Under the pieces are notes generated by a model. The model was not told the DNA's origin. It worked only from the letters and a program-made list of their open reading frames with translations, and did no database searches. A stretch of DNA of 64,000 nt from the NCBI GenBank assembly GCA_036852015.1, contig JAANDG010000092.1:280186-344185 (forward strand), read 5' to 3'. The DNA is from Pelodera strongyloides. Its lineage: Eukaryota > Nematoda > Chromadorea > Rhabditida > Rhabditidae. A program made the position numbers and the translations under genes. Shown piece by piece: positions 14,004 to 28,000 of the stretch; within the stretch, counting starts at the first letter, position 1, and every line of letters begins with the position of its first letter.

Positions 14004-17000
14004 TATATCAGGCAAGTGTATTTTCAACATGAAGGACAATAATTATGTTTTGAAAGAAATCCATATACGGTAAGAAACCAATGTCCGTCTGAAAATGGTT
14101 CGATTACAGATCTACTCAGCTTACAGCGAAAGAACAGTCACGAAGAGACGGAGAGGTTGGCATCACTTTTAAACATTGGTTTCTTGTTAGAGTCAGATTA
14201 AATGAATTGTGCGTAGTGGGATGTTTTTTGTTCCATGGGATATCAAGAACCCCGACATGGTCCCGAGCAAGTCCCTCGAAAAATCGCGCCTTGATCGGGT
14301 CCATATTGGGCCGATATCGGGGTTTTCACTTCTCTGTGTTGAGTGTGTGTACTGTGTACAGTATTACGTAAAGGTGGGTTTCCTTACAAAACAATGGATA
14401 ATAGTGCTTGCTGGTTCAAGGAGTTAAGTTTTACATTGACAAAGTTATAATATATACAAAATCAATGATTTTAGTGGAACTGCTCTGCACAATGCGGTTC
14501 AAATGGGAAACGCTGTAATGGCGAAAAGCCTCTTGGAGAATCGACTGGTTTGGATTGATGAGGAAGACGGCAAAGGTACTGTGGCAACATTATTTCATAA
14601 AACTGACATATATATTTTTTAAACGGTTAAACTGGAGCAATGGGCTCTCGGATGTAAGTTAGCGCTATCATGCAAACAAAGTATATTTCATATCCCCTAA
14701 CACAATTAAGTGAACTGATACAAATGTACTGTGGCAACATTATTTCATAAAGTTGTTATGTTACAAAAAAGGTTACATTTCATATCCCTTCGGAATACCA
14801 TAACAAAATTAAATAAACTGATACATGTGAATTATTTCTAATGTGTATTACGAAGACTGTTTTTCTTCTAGGTCGAACAGCCTTGCATTATGCTGTGGAG
14901 CATTCGAATCTCGAACTCAGTTCACTTCTTCTTGCGTGCGGAGCAAATGCTGATTGTGTGGACTTTTGCGGTACATCAGCATGCCATCTGGTAGCACGAG
15001 ACGGTGCAATTGATTTGGTTCGTTTCGGTAGTTTGGACCTACCCAACCTTTGATAAGAAATATGTTGAACACGAAAAAAAAGCGAAAAATAAAGGAATGT
15101 TTCGTAAAATAATATTAATTACATAGTGCTTTTATTTAAAAATTTAGATTCCAAAGTCAATAGAAGGAATTCATTTACAAATCAGCTTCCAAAAACACGT
15201 ATTTCTTTTGTCTTATGTAACGAGCTAGAAGTGCAAATACGCAAAAAATTCTGACCAGAGTGGGATTCGAACCCACGCCACCGAAGTGACTGGTGCCTTA
15301 AACCAGCGCCTTAGACCGCTCGGCCATCTGGCCACAAGTACTTGGCCTGTTGCATCCTCTAAAAGAACGATTTCATTTACAAATCAGCTTCCAAAAACAC
15401 GTATTTCTTTTGTCTTATGTAACGAGCTAGAAGTGCAAATACGCAAAAAATTCTGACCAGAGTGGGATTCGAAACCACGCCACCGAAGTGACTGGTGCCT
15501 TAAACCAGCGCCTTAGACCGCTCGGCCATCTGGCCACAAGTACTTGGCCTGTTGCATCCTCTAAAAGAACGATTTCATTTACAAATCAGCTTTCAAAAAA
15601 CGCGTATTTATTTTGTCTTGTCACGAGCTAGAAGTGCAACTACGCAAAAATATCTGACCAGAGTGGGATTCGAACCCACGCCACCGAAGTGACTGGTGCC
15701 TTAAACCAGCGCCTTAGACCGCTCGGCCATCTGGCCACATGTGCTTGTCCTGTTGCATCCTCTAAAAGGGACGGGAATAATGTGGCATAGAGTTAAAGCA
15801 GGAACTAAAAACAAAAAGATGTATATATCTGAAATGATTAATATATTCTTGCATATAAAAAATATTAGTGATACTTCAACAATAACGGTTATTTATTTAT
15901 TTGTCCTCCCAAAGCAAATAAACCAGTCCGCCACAAACCAAATGAGGTTCGAGGATTCGTGCCTCGTGCGTCCTTGGATGATCATTTCTTAGGTGTCGAA
16001 ACCAATAAACCTTGAAATCTGATCCGTATGGGAGAGAAATTTATGTCGGTCGTAAATTATATGATTAATAAGAAAGGATTTCGCGAGCAAAATGTTCTTA
16101 TTTAGTTCGATTTACTCATGTACTACAAAGCTGATGCGTGTGCTGTGGACAAGTCGGGAAAGACTCCATTTGATTTAGCATGCGAATTTGGTAAAGAAAA
16201 GGTTAGAAATGTCATCGGTCACTTATTTATAATGCAACTTTTCTTTTGAAATTTTTTTTTGAAGTTTTGTTGTCGTTCTAACAGGAAATAAACAACATCG
16301 TCTGAAAAAGTACAGAATCTGAGTCGAAGAAAAAAAATAATCAGTGTTCGTGTTTTTTTTCCTAATTCAAGCGTTTTTATATTGTAACGGCCCATATATT
16401 ATAAAATACTTAGTTTATAGTTAAGGGAGGTCGTATGATACGTATGCGAACACGCAAATATTTGTAACTGCCATATAATTGCAGATGATCGAACGATTCT
16501 TTGATAGCGGTATTCCAAGCGGAATTCTGATCAATGCTGGTTTACAACATTCGGCCAGCGCTTTGCATTTGGCGGCACGGATGGGACATGTTCAGGTTAC
16601 ATTTTATATTGTAGTGTATTCGGGAAGGAGCACAACGATAGTGTCCACCTTCTATTTGTATGTATTCATGATTTTTTTTCCAAAATAATGCTCGATTCTA
16701 TCTGAATTGATAATCTCAGATCGTGCAAAAATTGCTGGGTCGTGGGTGGAACATAAATTGCACGACCTCTGCCGGAACAGCGCTTCACGAGGCCGCTGCG
16801 AGTGGCAAAACACAAGTTGTGCGATATTTACTCCATGTAAGTTCCACTTCTCAACGTATTGACTTTGTATGTATTAAACGTATTTTATTTTAATTTGTCG
16901 TAATTCTCCTAAGTGGATATTATATTTTGAACTTTCACATGTAAATATTTTCGTATTCAAGTATTACACCGTATTCTTAACATTCCAGCAAGAATTGACC

Positions 17001-17440
17001 TCAAGCACCTATATACACGAAGAAATCTTCAGTTTAGCCCAAGTATTCTGCTACAATTGTTGAAAGAAAGAGATCTCCCAATGCAGAGATTGAAACTTAT
17101 AATGCCTATGCGTATTGAAAACTGGTTATGCTTTCTCTTGTGAAAGGCGTTAAGACGAATTCAGCTGCCCATAATCATCGAGCGTTTCAGGAAAGGATGC
17201 TTTTTTCTTGTGGTATTTTCTGCCTGAAATTGTTCACGCCTGTAAGAATCAGACCTAGTGCATCTATGATTCAATGATAACTATTATCGTTCTATACTTT
17301 TTTGATCTGAATATGAAGATTCTAGGCTGGCATCGATACTTCATTGAACAATTCTTCTGGGTTAACAGCTGTGGAATACGCGAAAAAGCATCAAAACAGA
17401 AACCCTATCACTTACAAGGAAATACGCTACCTTTTGAAAG
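14004..17440 (+). CDS. Caskin exons coding the ankyrin-repeat block
   Basis: Seven exons give about 250 residues of ankyrin repeats. Seen: GTALHNAVQMGN, GRTALHYAVEHSNLE with LLLACGANAD, GTSACHLVARDG with FDLLMYYKADA, GKTPFDLACEFGKEK, ASALHLAARMGH, GTALHEAAASGKTQVVRYLL, and a last degenerate repeat GLTAVEYAKKH. The TPFDLACEFG and GTALHEAA pieces match Caskin ankyrin repeats closely in order and spacing. Donor 15017|GTTCGT joined to acceptor 16105| gives a repeat of exact consensus spacing, which decided that joint. The exon 14004-14069 is less certain: it has a good acceptor (TTTTCTTCCAG) and donor (CG|GTAAGA) and the right phase, but little repeat signal. Confidence 0.9.
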
Positions 17441-19011
17441 GTTGGTGAATTTTGCTTAATTGCTTTGTTTATTGAAAATAATTGCAATGTTTCACTTGGT
17501 GCCTAATCAGCTGCTGTTTTGTGTTTCCCACTAAACTTTTCATTAAATTAGCATTTGCTTACCGAGCACCCATGATTTCCTTCATTATATGATCGTGATT
17601 GAAATCGACCACATTTCCTCTATTTCCAATTGGCTTTCAATCAAAATTCGCGTCCCATCAAAACCACTTTTTGCTGTAAAGAATCCGTCAAACGCCACGA
17701 AACGCGCCAAGGTCTGACGTTTCCAGCTCCGCATGCTAATTATATATCAATCGTGCGGAATGCTGTTAACGCGCAATAGCTCTCTGTATATTTATACATA
17801 AACCTTTAAACAACGCACTGTAAATATCTAAGACTCTACTCCGGTTAATTCGAATTGTTCTTTTTGATCTTTATTGTGTCAACTTTCCATAACAATGGTT
17901 TCCTTCTTTATACTTTTCGCTATTTGGGAATGGCAATTGTGATTGACTCTGGTTGTGGTGTTTTTATTTGCTTAATCAGTTTTATTGAAAATCTAACAAG
18001 CATATTTTGTGCGTTGATTCACAAAACAAGGTGCTAATGATGTAAGAATGGTGGCCCAAGGCAGGCAATTAACCACCCTCCGCCCATTGCTTATTCAGTG
18101 GAGAGTCGGCCTCCTCAGATTCTTAGTTCCCTAAGGGGCGGTCAATGTAATTAGGCTTCTGCCCCCACCTCAGATTAGTACCCTAGATGGGTGTAAACCA
18201 TATTGTTTCCACCAGCTGCACGCCTCTTTGATGCAAACTAGGAATACATCTTCGTAATGTCAAGACAGCCCGAAACCTTACACGTTCTAATATAATTTTG
18301 TGTTTCTGTCAGTTTCAAGTTTACACAAATTTCTATGTCCTTCTATATTGTAGTTTATTGAGACAACTATAAGACAGACAACCTTAACCAACGAATTTGA
18401 GCTGCTAAGATTATCCAGGCAGTTGACAACAGGCTGATTGAGCAGTTCGACCTATGTTGTCAGCAATTGAGATGTAGATCAGATAATGACAGACTTTGCC
18501 GGGGACATCTGACAATGATTGTTCCGGCTCGGTGACATTCCCCGACGAACACTTTACACCATTTGACAGTACAAGTGGTACACCAATTTGTCGCGCGTTC
18601 CTTTGTGAGTGGCTGTCTTCTTCGGTATGTTATCTGTCGTTTTGATCTGCTTCAATGACCTCGCCTAAACGCCAACTGCTTTTTTGTACCACCAGCATTT
18701 TTGCATAGCGTCCGGTAGGTCTTTTTTCAGTCGCTCAAAATTCCAAACTTACGCACAAAATTATCAGAAATAAACGAACGTTCACTAGGTGGTTAAGCAG
18801 AATTTAATTAACTATCTATCGCACGCAGTGTGGGAACAGTTAGATCTCTGTCTTTTTAGTTACCTAACACTAACTGCCAACTCCCTACAATCATAAAGCA
18901 CGTAAAAAGTGTCGTAAGTGCGACTACTAAAATGTTTATTAGACATATTGACAGTAACTATTTATACAGAATTGATGTGGTTTGTTTCTCATAATGAAAG
19001 GTTGAATAATA

Positions 19012-19076
<65 letters not shown>

Positions 19077-22000
19077 GAGGCTGTCAATAAGCACATCTGT
19101 GTTAATGTAGGCCAACCTTGACATTTCCGCCTGGTTGTATGTATGAAATGATTAATCATTCCTCCGCAACACGCACATACCATTGTTCTTCTAAGGGTGG
19201 TACCATGTTTTATACATTATGTACTAAAGTTAAAATCAATGGTTCCTTCACGTTATACCAAATTATTTGAGCATTTTCAGTTTAGTTTTCGTACTTATGT
19301 AGTCTTTCTATGTTTAATGTAGTGGTTAACTCCTATCAAATTACGCGGTATATATTAAAATTCCGGGCCCATTTTTTTAATACCTGTTGCAATCTTTATA
19401 TATTTCAGTTGTTATGAAAGCGAAGCTATTCTATTACACAATTTAGTGTCTAGCACGAGTGTTCGATAATAATGATTTAGAATGGTCATTTTAATAGCTT
19501 TGGCGCTGACCATATAACCCATCGATTTTTGTTCTTTTCACGAATTTGTGACAGGAATATGAACTGATTGATAGATGATTCGCCGCAAGTGATTTCGAAC
19601 GTTCCACTATGTCAGGGCGGCGGCTAATTGCGTTAATCGTTCTTAATTACGGCTTTATATAGTTAGATTACGCGACTTTTGATTAAATATGTAACCTACA
19701 TCATCAGACAAGATGTCAGCGTCAGTCGAAGCATACAACTTGGCATGGCTCTCTTACCCCGCTATTGCCAAGTCTTGTAAAATTTCCCCGCGTAATGGTA
19801 AATCAGCATTATTACTTGCAGCTAGTGACAAGCTTTGTCTGGAACATATGGTGCTTTCGTCTGATCATCCCTTCTGTTATCCGTGCACGTGTATGTACGC
19901 TTGGTTGTGCTGCCCTCACACACAATAAGCATTGTTCGCGTAACATAATTTGGATCTCAAGTGCTCGACGTTCAGTTAACATCATGTCGAGGTTAGCAGT
20001 AAGCAATGTACAAAAAGCCATTCTGGCTTGTATCTATCTATCTAGGATTTCCTTAATTTTCGCGTTTCTTTCTGTAGAATTCAGTTGTATTTTATGAGAA
20101 ACACGTTCGCAAGTTAGGACATAAAGAGATTAGGGGTTTTTCAAGAATAAGTAGTGAGAAAGGTGCACTGGATGAGTATTTCGCACTTAGGTTAGGTGAT
20201 GCGCTGAAGTAGATACACTTTTCTGCTTTGGAACGATGACTGTTTCGTATTGGTTCTTGAAATTTCTTGATCTTTGCGGTCATTCCGCACGGCGAGTCGA
20301 AGCTCAGTTGTATTTTTATCGCCCAGCTGCAGTTAACGATTCCCTTGCTATTTCATTACATACACATTGAATCCGTTGACTGCGCGGTATTCCATCTCTT
20401 ATATTAACATTGGCAATAATGTTGGATATATGAAATGTCTCGAACAAATAATGTAACATGGTCTTTGAATCTGCCTTGTGGCGTTTTTTATATTGAGACA
20501 TGTATTGTACAGTATATGTGCATATATATGATGGAATTCGGCCGAGAAATCATCTTTTATGCATCCCTTTCATCGCCAAAGAAATGAAAACGTCGTGCGG
20601 GACGAAATGCATTGACTTTTTTGACATAAACACCAATCATGTGGTGTTCAATTGTGCGCTCGTCTTGCTTTCTTATAATTTCATCCAATGCCTCACGGAT
20701 TTGATCTCAAGCATATTTCCCGGATATATCTCAAGTTTTCATAGTGGCTTATATCCTTAGTGTTGCCAAATTGCACAAGTTGGAAGTAATTCTAATATGT
20801 TCTGTTTGTGGCAGTTTCCATTTCCTTGATTTGCATAGGGAGAAGGCGTGTGAGGAGAGGGACTTGATGTTTGTCATTGCTTGGACCCTCTCATATCAAA
20901 TGCGTGAACCGGTCATGCCCGGTGTGCCATCAACAAACAAGCCTTTCTTTATCGACAATCAGAAGATCAACACGTCATTTTGTCTTACCTAGGATCATCT
21001 TTTACTGAACCCATGTTATGGCAAATTAGCTTTTGAACCACAAAATGTTATATAACTTTTTTTTTGTGTTAGAGTAGATGTCCACATTTCATCCGTTGTT
21101 ATTCTAAAAACTGTTATAATAATTTATTACGCACACATGCAATTCATGAGAAAAATATATGCAACGTACAGTTTTGTCGAGTAAAGCAACAGTAGCACAA
21201 ATACAAATATGAAGAAAGCGAAAAAATAAATAAAGGGACACATTATACAGAAATCTATGAAGCTAAGTGTGGAGTTTCCTCAATCATAATAGAAGTTTTA
21301 TGTACAAATGAATGCCTACGAACCATTTAAATTGCTCTTGGAGTAATGATCCTACACCTGCCCCTACGGGAAGAGTATGCAAAGGGTCTGAACTTGAACA
21401 TTCTCTGCAAGCTTTTATTGGTTTAGCTTCGTTATGTTCGCTAATACGTAACCTATCTTATTCTCCGTTGGCAATTGACTACCATATGCCCAATTTGGCA
21501 TGGGAAGTGTACCCCGTAACCCTCTGGTTGCCTTGTTTCCATTTCTTCTCAGTTGGTGGTCTCCCCACCCTCATTTGCATGCAAAATGTACCGCACTGGG
21601 TTACTGCCACAGGTCACATTACATATATGCATACCGCCCTATTCACCCCATGGTCTAATTACCAACAGGGATACATCTATCCCATACACAACTGAACACG
21701 ATCAGTTTTTTTTTCAAACTATTTGTAGAGAGAATAACAAATGCAGAGCTATTCGGAAACTGCAGACCGATTATGACTACGCTTCTAGTTTCGCAGAGTT
21801 TAGACGCCTCATGAGATTTGATTATCATGCCCATGTTTACACCTGCGGCGAGTGCTAGTCACATGTCACATTTCTTTCATTCAATATCTTATTTTGTTTG
21901 TTCCGTTTTATAATTCATACACATATGTGAGTGAAATCTAAGTCATAGATTCGCGTCATGTAGCGCTTGAAAGCTTTCAAGTAATGAGTCACCTTCGAGG

Positions 22001-25000
22001 CTCTAAGTATATCTTCCGATGCTAGTTGTTTTTGGACTCCAATTGGGGACATCGTAGTATTCGTCTATTATTAACGAATGTAACTGACCTTGTGGTTTTC
22101 ATCACGTTCTCTTGTCTGCTTTGAGCTTCTAAGTCGCAACATATGTGGACGCGACTAATGTGTTCTAAATCAAATAGTCACTCATATGCACTATTGTTCC
22201 ACCAGTTGTTTATTCTTCTTGCTTCACAAACTGTCTGTTGACATATCCGAGGTCATTTTCCACATTATTCATCCATTTCTCTGGACCAGGAGGGATGTAT
22301 GGCCTATAGCCATAAACTCGATTGTTTATTGCATGCAACTCTCATGCAAATGAGCTGCTCTTCCTAGCAGGACGCAACCAATTATCTAATGGTACAAGCT
22401 GACTGCTACCAATCTCACTACAAACTAATGTTGTAGAACGCAATCGGCTTCTGGCCAAATACAGTCAAATCATAGAGTTTTCGTACCTCATTGTAAAATG
22501 CTTGCACAATTTTTTTCCTGATAAACTCTGTTTTTCTTGTAAATATTTGCAAAAAACCTTGAACAATTAATGCCATCCAAAAAGTTGGCATTGCATAACA
22601 ATTCCAACTCTTTCCCCTTCACGTCCCATTACTTTTCTCCAGCAGGAAAATGTGCCTGTCATCCTGCAAATGTGCATAGCTTGCATGTTTCCCTAAACTC
22701 ACACGATGTGCCATTGCTTGATAATTTTTCTATACTAATATTTGCCTAGAATTGTGCAAAAAAAAGTCGGTACCAATTTTCGCATGTACTTGTGTGCAAT
22801 ATGGTGGCACTGTTCTATTCACTAATCCACATGTGACCCCACTTCACCATTGCATTTATTTGAGTACGTATTGTTCTTCCTTACCATTAGCTAGACAACC
22901 TTAGGTGAGAGACCCTCAAACCTTATGCATTCCTAGGATTCAGGTAAACTATCACCGTTCTTTCCAATTTGTCGAGATCGCTAGTGTCTTGCAAATTCAT
23001 GCCATCTTCTATTTTGGGTTGAAAGGTCATGGATCCTTTACCAATCTATCCACTGTTGTTTAATGTCATGCAACTATCCGGAACAACCACATGTGTCAAC
23101 TTACTAATTCACTACTCTCTCATCCGCGCTGGTCGCAATAATTAAAAGTGAACACACGTGTGTGTGTTCCTTTTTGGCTTGTTCTTTTTGTTCTGTTCCC
23201 GTCGTACATACACATTTGTTGAATGAAATGACCTTCACTTGTTAATATATTCAGCGACATGTTCCACGTTGAAATTTTTGTATCATCATGGATATACAAA
23301 GAATGAGAAGGAGTTTTCGATCCCAAGAATAAAATTTTCTTTGCAAAACCCTGAACGAAACCTCTTTGACGCTTCTATGCTGTTGCGGATTTCTTTAGAG
23401 TAGCCGTATCTTTTGTCTTTTTATCTATAGTCACTTATCCACGTCCACCTCACCGACGACGAAGATTTTTTCGTGAACTTCCTTTAGCAATTCTGTACTT
23501 TCACCGTTTTCAGAGTCGCACAAGTTCGTCTACGCCGAAGCAATAAAGGAGTATATTGGAGTGCGGGCCGACGAACTGACGTTCAGCGTTGGAGACATTG
23601 TTTGGGTTAGTTTCACTTATTATTTTTTCCAAAGATCATATGTTTTATGTTTCTTTTCGATCAACTGTCTCCCTCAGTATCGAACCATTTTAACGTGGGT
23701 TTGTTCAAAAGGAAGAACATAGCAAGGGTTTGAATTCCACGGTCCTATATTCTCATATCTACCGACCTCTGAGGATGGGAAGGACCTTATTGTTTCTTTT
23801 CAAAAGGCTGCAAAGCAACGGAATCTTCATATCCCCTTTGTCTGTGCTTTTTGATGTCCAAACCAATTCGAATGATTTGCCTGGTCAAGTTAGCTATCTG
23901 GTTTCCGTCCATATTGTCCTCTGCCTACAGACCCGCACATATTGTTTGTGTATGTAAGGGATTCCAGTGTTTTTACGGTGTTCCGCCGGAACGGAACTGC
24001 CCTCTCTTTCTCTTAGTTGAAGGAAACTGCGGTTGTCCGCTTGCGCGGCCTAGTATACATTCTGACAAACGCTCGGTATCACTTAGCGATCTTTGTTTGC
24101 CAATTACACGGATTTGCAAGGCTCTCACAGTAAATTCTGCAAATTTTTCTATTTTGTAACAACCACGTACACGTTTGATCATTCGTGTTTGCCCAACCAC
24201 TTGTCAGTGAGATTTTTGACCTATTACCGGCTATGCCAAGAAAATGCACGAGAATGTGGTAAATTGGAGAGCACACTCAATTTAGTGGTCCTGTTTTACT
24301 TATGACATGTGTTTACCTTCTTTGTTTTCCAATACTATAATTGTTTTCAAAAAAATGTATTATTTGTAATTTTAATACGTTGCTTTCCTCTATATATTCT
24401 TCGTGCCCGTCCACCGCAATTAAATCACAACAGAGGAATTCTACAAATCCAATTACGCTTGTATACACATTTGTTTCATTACAATAAAAAAACAGCGAGC
24501 CCGTTGTAGCAAAAACACTACACTAGTGTCCTGTACCATTGCGCTTCGATTTAAAATTAAAAAAAAAAAACAGCTGAATTTCAAAATCAACCTATAAACC
24601 ATACAACCAACGTTGTTTCAGTAATCTATCTAACATATCGTGTACTTGACAAAAGCCAAGAAAAAGTATTTTAGATCCCTGAGCATTGTGCGGTGTTCGT
24701 CATTTATCTACACTGACATTGCCTACACTAAACTATGCCTAAGCCCCAGGTTGTAAAATGGGGTTTTCGTCCCGGATCCTTTGGTTTACGCAGTAAAGCT
24801 ACTGGTTTTGCTATTGTATATTTTACAAACATAGTGTCTAGGTTCAGACGTGGAGTCACATTTCCAGTAGGATTCCGTAGATGCACAGCGGGCGTCTTGG
24901 TAAAAATCAACTAGATGTCTAAGTATTTCGAAGACGTTCCACAACTAAACTTGCAGTATTTCACTGTTTTCTGTTACTGCACCAAAACGCTCCATCCCTC

Positions 25001-28000
25001 ACTTTTGAGTAATAATAATAGTTTATTGGTAATGGAACAGCACAAAGAAGAACATGCACAATAATACAAATAGTACATAACAAAAACCAAAAACCAAATG
25101 GTTACCCTAAGATGAAGTGCCTTACGACACATACATACTAATAAGGGACCTAGTGACCGAAAAGAAAAATTCAATGCAAAGCACGGCAAATTAGGAATGA
25201 TATTCGAAACATAATATTTATAGGAAAACAACAAGATTACTAATTGATATAGAACATAGGCACCGGTTTGTTAAATATGTCTAAAGAATCGAGTTGTGCA
25301 TATTCATTTTGTTGCGCGAAAAAGGCATCAGCCGTCCCCTCTCTAACCTTAAAAAACACGGCTTTTGAATAGCCAAACAAGTAAAAAAAACGAAGATCGC
25401 TCATAGCCTCCGTATTTCAATTACGGCACTGAATAGTTCACAAATATCTTATTGTAAGCGCATAATTTCGTACATTGCTTGTATATGTATGTTAGCCTTG
25501 TTCCTTTCTAGTAACAGTGCTTTCACAATCACATCAGTAGCTTTAGTAACCAAGAAATACATACGGGGGGACATATGTGATCCTTTCTCCAAATCTTCAT
25601 GGAAAGCATTCCCATTTCACTCTTTTTATTTGCTTTATCCATGTGTTTTTGCATTGTGGGTCTCCTTCTCTCTTTTTAGGGTTTTGGGACGGCTTATTGG
25701 GAAATAATTTAGCAAACGAGAATGGTCGTCTAGTGAAGGAGCTTTTCTCGATGGCCAACCCACTATGTTACCCCCACTTTATGCAATTATTTGAGCTTAA
25801 ACGAGAGCTTCTATTATTGGACGTGTGTGTTACTGTGATGACAATGAACGGACAATTATTCTGTGGCTAGGGCGAAAATTCCGTAAGAATCCGTTGAAAA
25901 TACTACAAACTCAACTTGTCAGGGCAGCTATCAGTTGATGACAAAAAAAAACAGTTTGCACTTCTTATCGTTGACCAGTGGGCTTTTTAGTTTATCGTAA
26001 AGAGCGTGTTCTTACTATTTGCAGTTCTGTGTTAAAATACTACTTATGATGTTTGTTAGCGATACCATAGTGTCCCCTAAGAATACAAAGTAATTCATTG
26101 CAAACTTTCCGTCGTCAGTAGATATACGTGCTCACCTTAGTTCTGATGAGACCTAGGTGCTTCTTAGAAATTCACCGCTTCTAAATGTGTTTTCCCACGC
26201 CATGATCTGAGTAGGAGTATTTGAGGTCCCATTATTCTACACTTCAAAGAACAATGAACACTTTTCTAGTCTATCGTCTTCGAACCGCACTAGCTCTTTC
26301 ACTGCGTCTAGCGTATTAGGTGATTTTTTAAAACATGATGATTCTACATGCGCTCCTTATTTTTTTAAGGATAATAGTCAAATATAAGTCCGGCTCGGTG
26401 CAATAATCAAATAAACGCATGCCTTGCTTTCAAAATTTTTGCCCACCAATTATTCATATTTTCCCTGCGTGCGACGTTTCAAAATCCGACAAAAACGTCT
26501 CCTGGTAACTAGTGCTCTTCTCTATTACAGAATGGAATTGAATACAATTTCTATTTCTTTCGATTAAAACAAATTTGCGCAGGAATTTAAAATTTTAAGG
26601 CCATGAGCATTAGTGATGTATTCTTGAATTATTCAGGCACTCCCCAACTTACCTTCAAAGTAGACTGGAAAAACATAGACAACATAGAAAGCGAGCATGA
26701 TTCACTTTTGAGCTCTTTATGTACGTTGTTGTTTAACTATATTATTCGCCTACAAGAAAGATCGACCATCCAAGGTCATTTTGTGTCTCTTTTTTGAAAA
26801 ACCAAGCAATAACGGCAGGGCGCTTATGTGATACATGCTAATTTCCTTGTTTGTTTACTTGTGTAAATTCTGAAACGGCAGATGTCCTCGCGTCTTCAGT
26901 TTCCGTATTATATACATGCAAACATATTCGTATAGTTTACACCATAGTCCCCGTTGCTTATGTCGAAAGATTTTTGTTTTATAATAAGTCTTTTGCGCGG
27001 CTAGCTCAAAAGGGCAAATATTAAAAGAGCGGGAGCTTTTTGTAGTATGTCCAGCAATGTTCAAGTATTTACTTATTATATGGGAACGCTTAAGTAATTG
27101 TCTTTAAAAGCAAGCTTTTTAGATAGTTTTGATATGCTGTATGTATACTAACATTCTCAAAAGAAAAAGGCGACAAAATACTTTCGTTATCTGCTAATCT
27201 CTAAGCCTTTAGCAGTGCGACTCATACATAGATTGTTATTTCATTCTTACTATTTGCAATTGGAATTAGTTGCTTCGCACACTTCATGCGTCTTTTTGTT
27301 TATTATATGCTATCAACAAGAAAACACTCTGTCTTCAAAACAAATACAGTCTCCCACTGGTCGTCATTCTGATTTCTATGATTTCCCATATAATTCTTCT
27401 TTTTTTTCACTCACCTCCATATGATTGGTTTAATCTAGGAGGCCAATTTCTAGGTTGTGTATTCTTTCTCCAGGGGACCCTTAGAAGCTCAGCAAAAACA
27501 TAATATGTGTGTTTCTCTTTCCATGGGATACTACTCTTTTTTATCTACTCGTGTTATGTGGTTGAAGTCTGTGAGGCCCCGATTTCCCGTCTCCTATGTA
27601 TGGGTGGCTACCCTGTAATTTTCCATACATTTATTTTTCCGCACCACAGAATCTCTACCTCAACTGCGTTTTTTTTACCAAGTGCTAAAGAAACCACTCG
27701 GTTTTCGGCGGGTGTGTTTTAAGGCACTAAAGAGCATCACCCACGGATGTGTTCTATTTTTCACATGTTTTGATAGAGATTTTTTATGGAAGACCACCAG
27801 GAACTTCACCACTTGCCACACGATTCATTGAACAATTTCGAATGGAACGGTGCGCCCGACAAAAATTCAGCTTTGCTTTCCGCGGGCGAATACCTCACCA
27901 ATTTTATTTAAAGTTTTAACGGTGCAAACGCATTTTCTCAAATTTTGCCCCGATATTAACCACATATGAGAATTGATGATACTCTTTAGGAATAGTTTAG

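Larger units (their letters stand above)
15168..15770. repeat. Three tandem copies of a ~202-bp tRNA-bearing unit
   Basis: Units of about 202 bp follow each other without gaps, each with the same 5' flank, a tRNA-Leu gene and the same downstream TACTTGGCCTGTTGCATCCT-type flank. Copies 1 and 2 are almost identical; copy 3 has diverged in the flanks but keeps the tRNA. The array lies in a Caskin intron, opposite to its transcription. Confidence 0.93.

Noticed and set aside
20744..20992. 82-codon frame with CSVC and a charged stretch
   Set aside because: It briefly looked protein-like, but no family or splice phase supports it.
21312..21695. 127-codon plus-strand open frame in a Caskin intron
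   Set aside because: No domain, no splice sites in a matching phase and composition like the surrounding intron.
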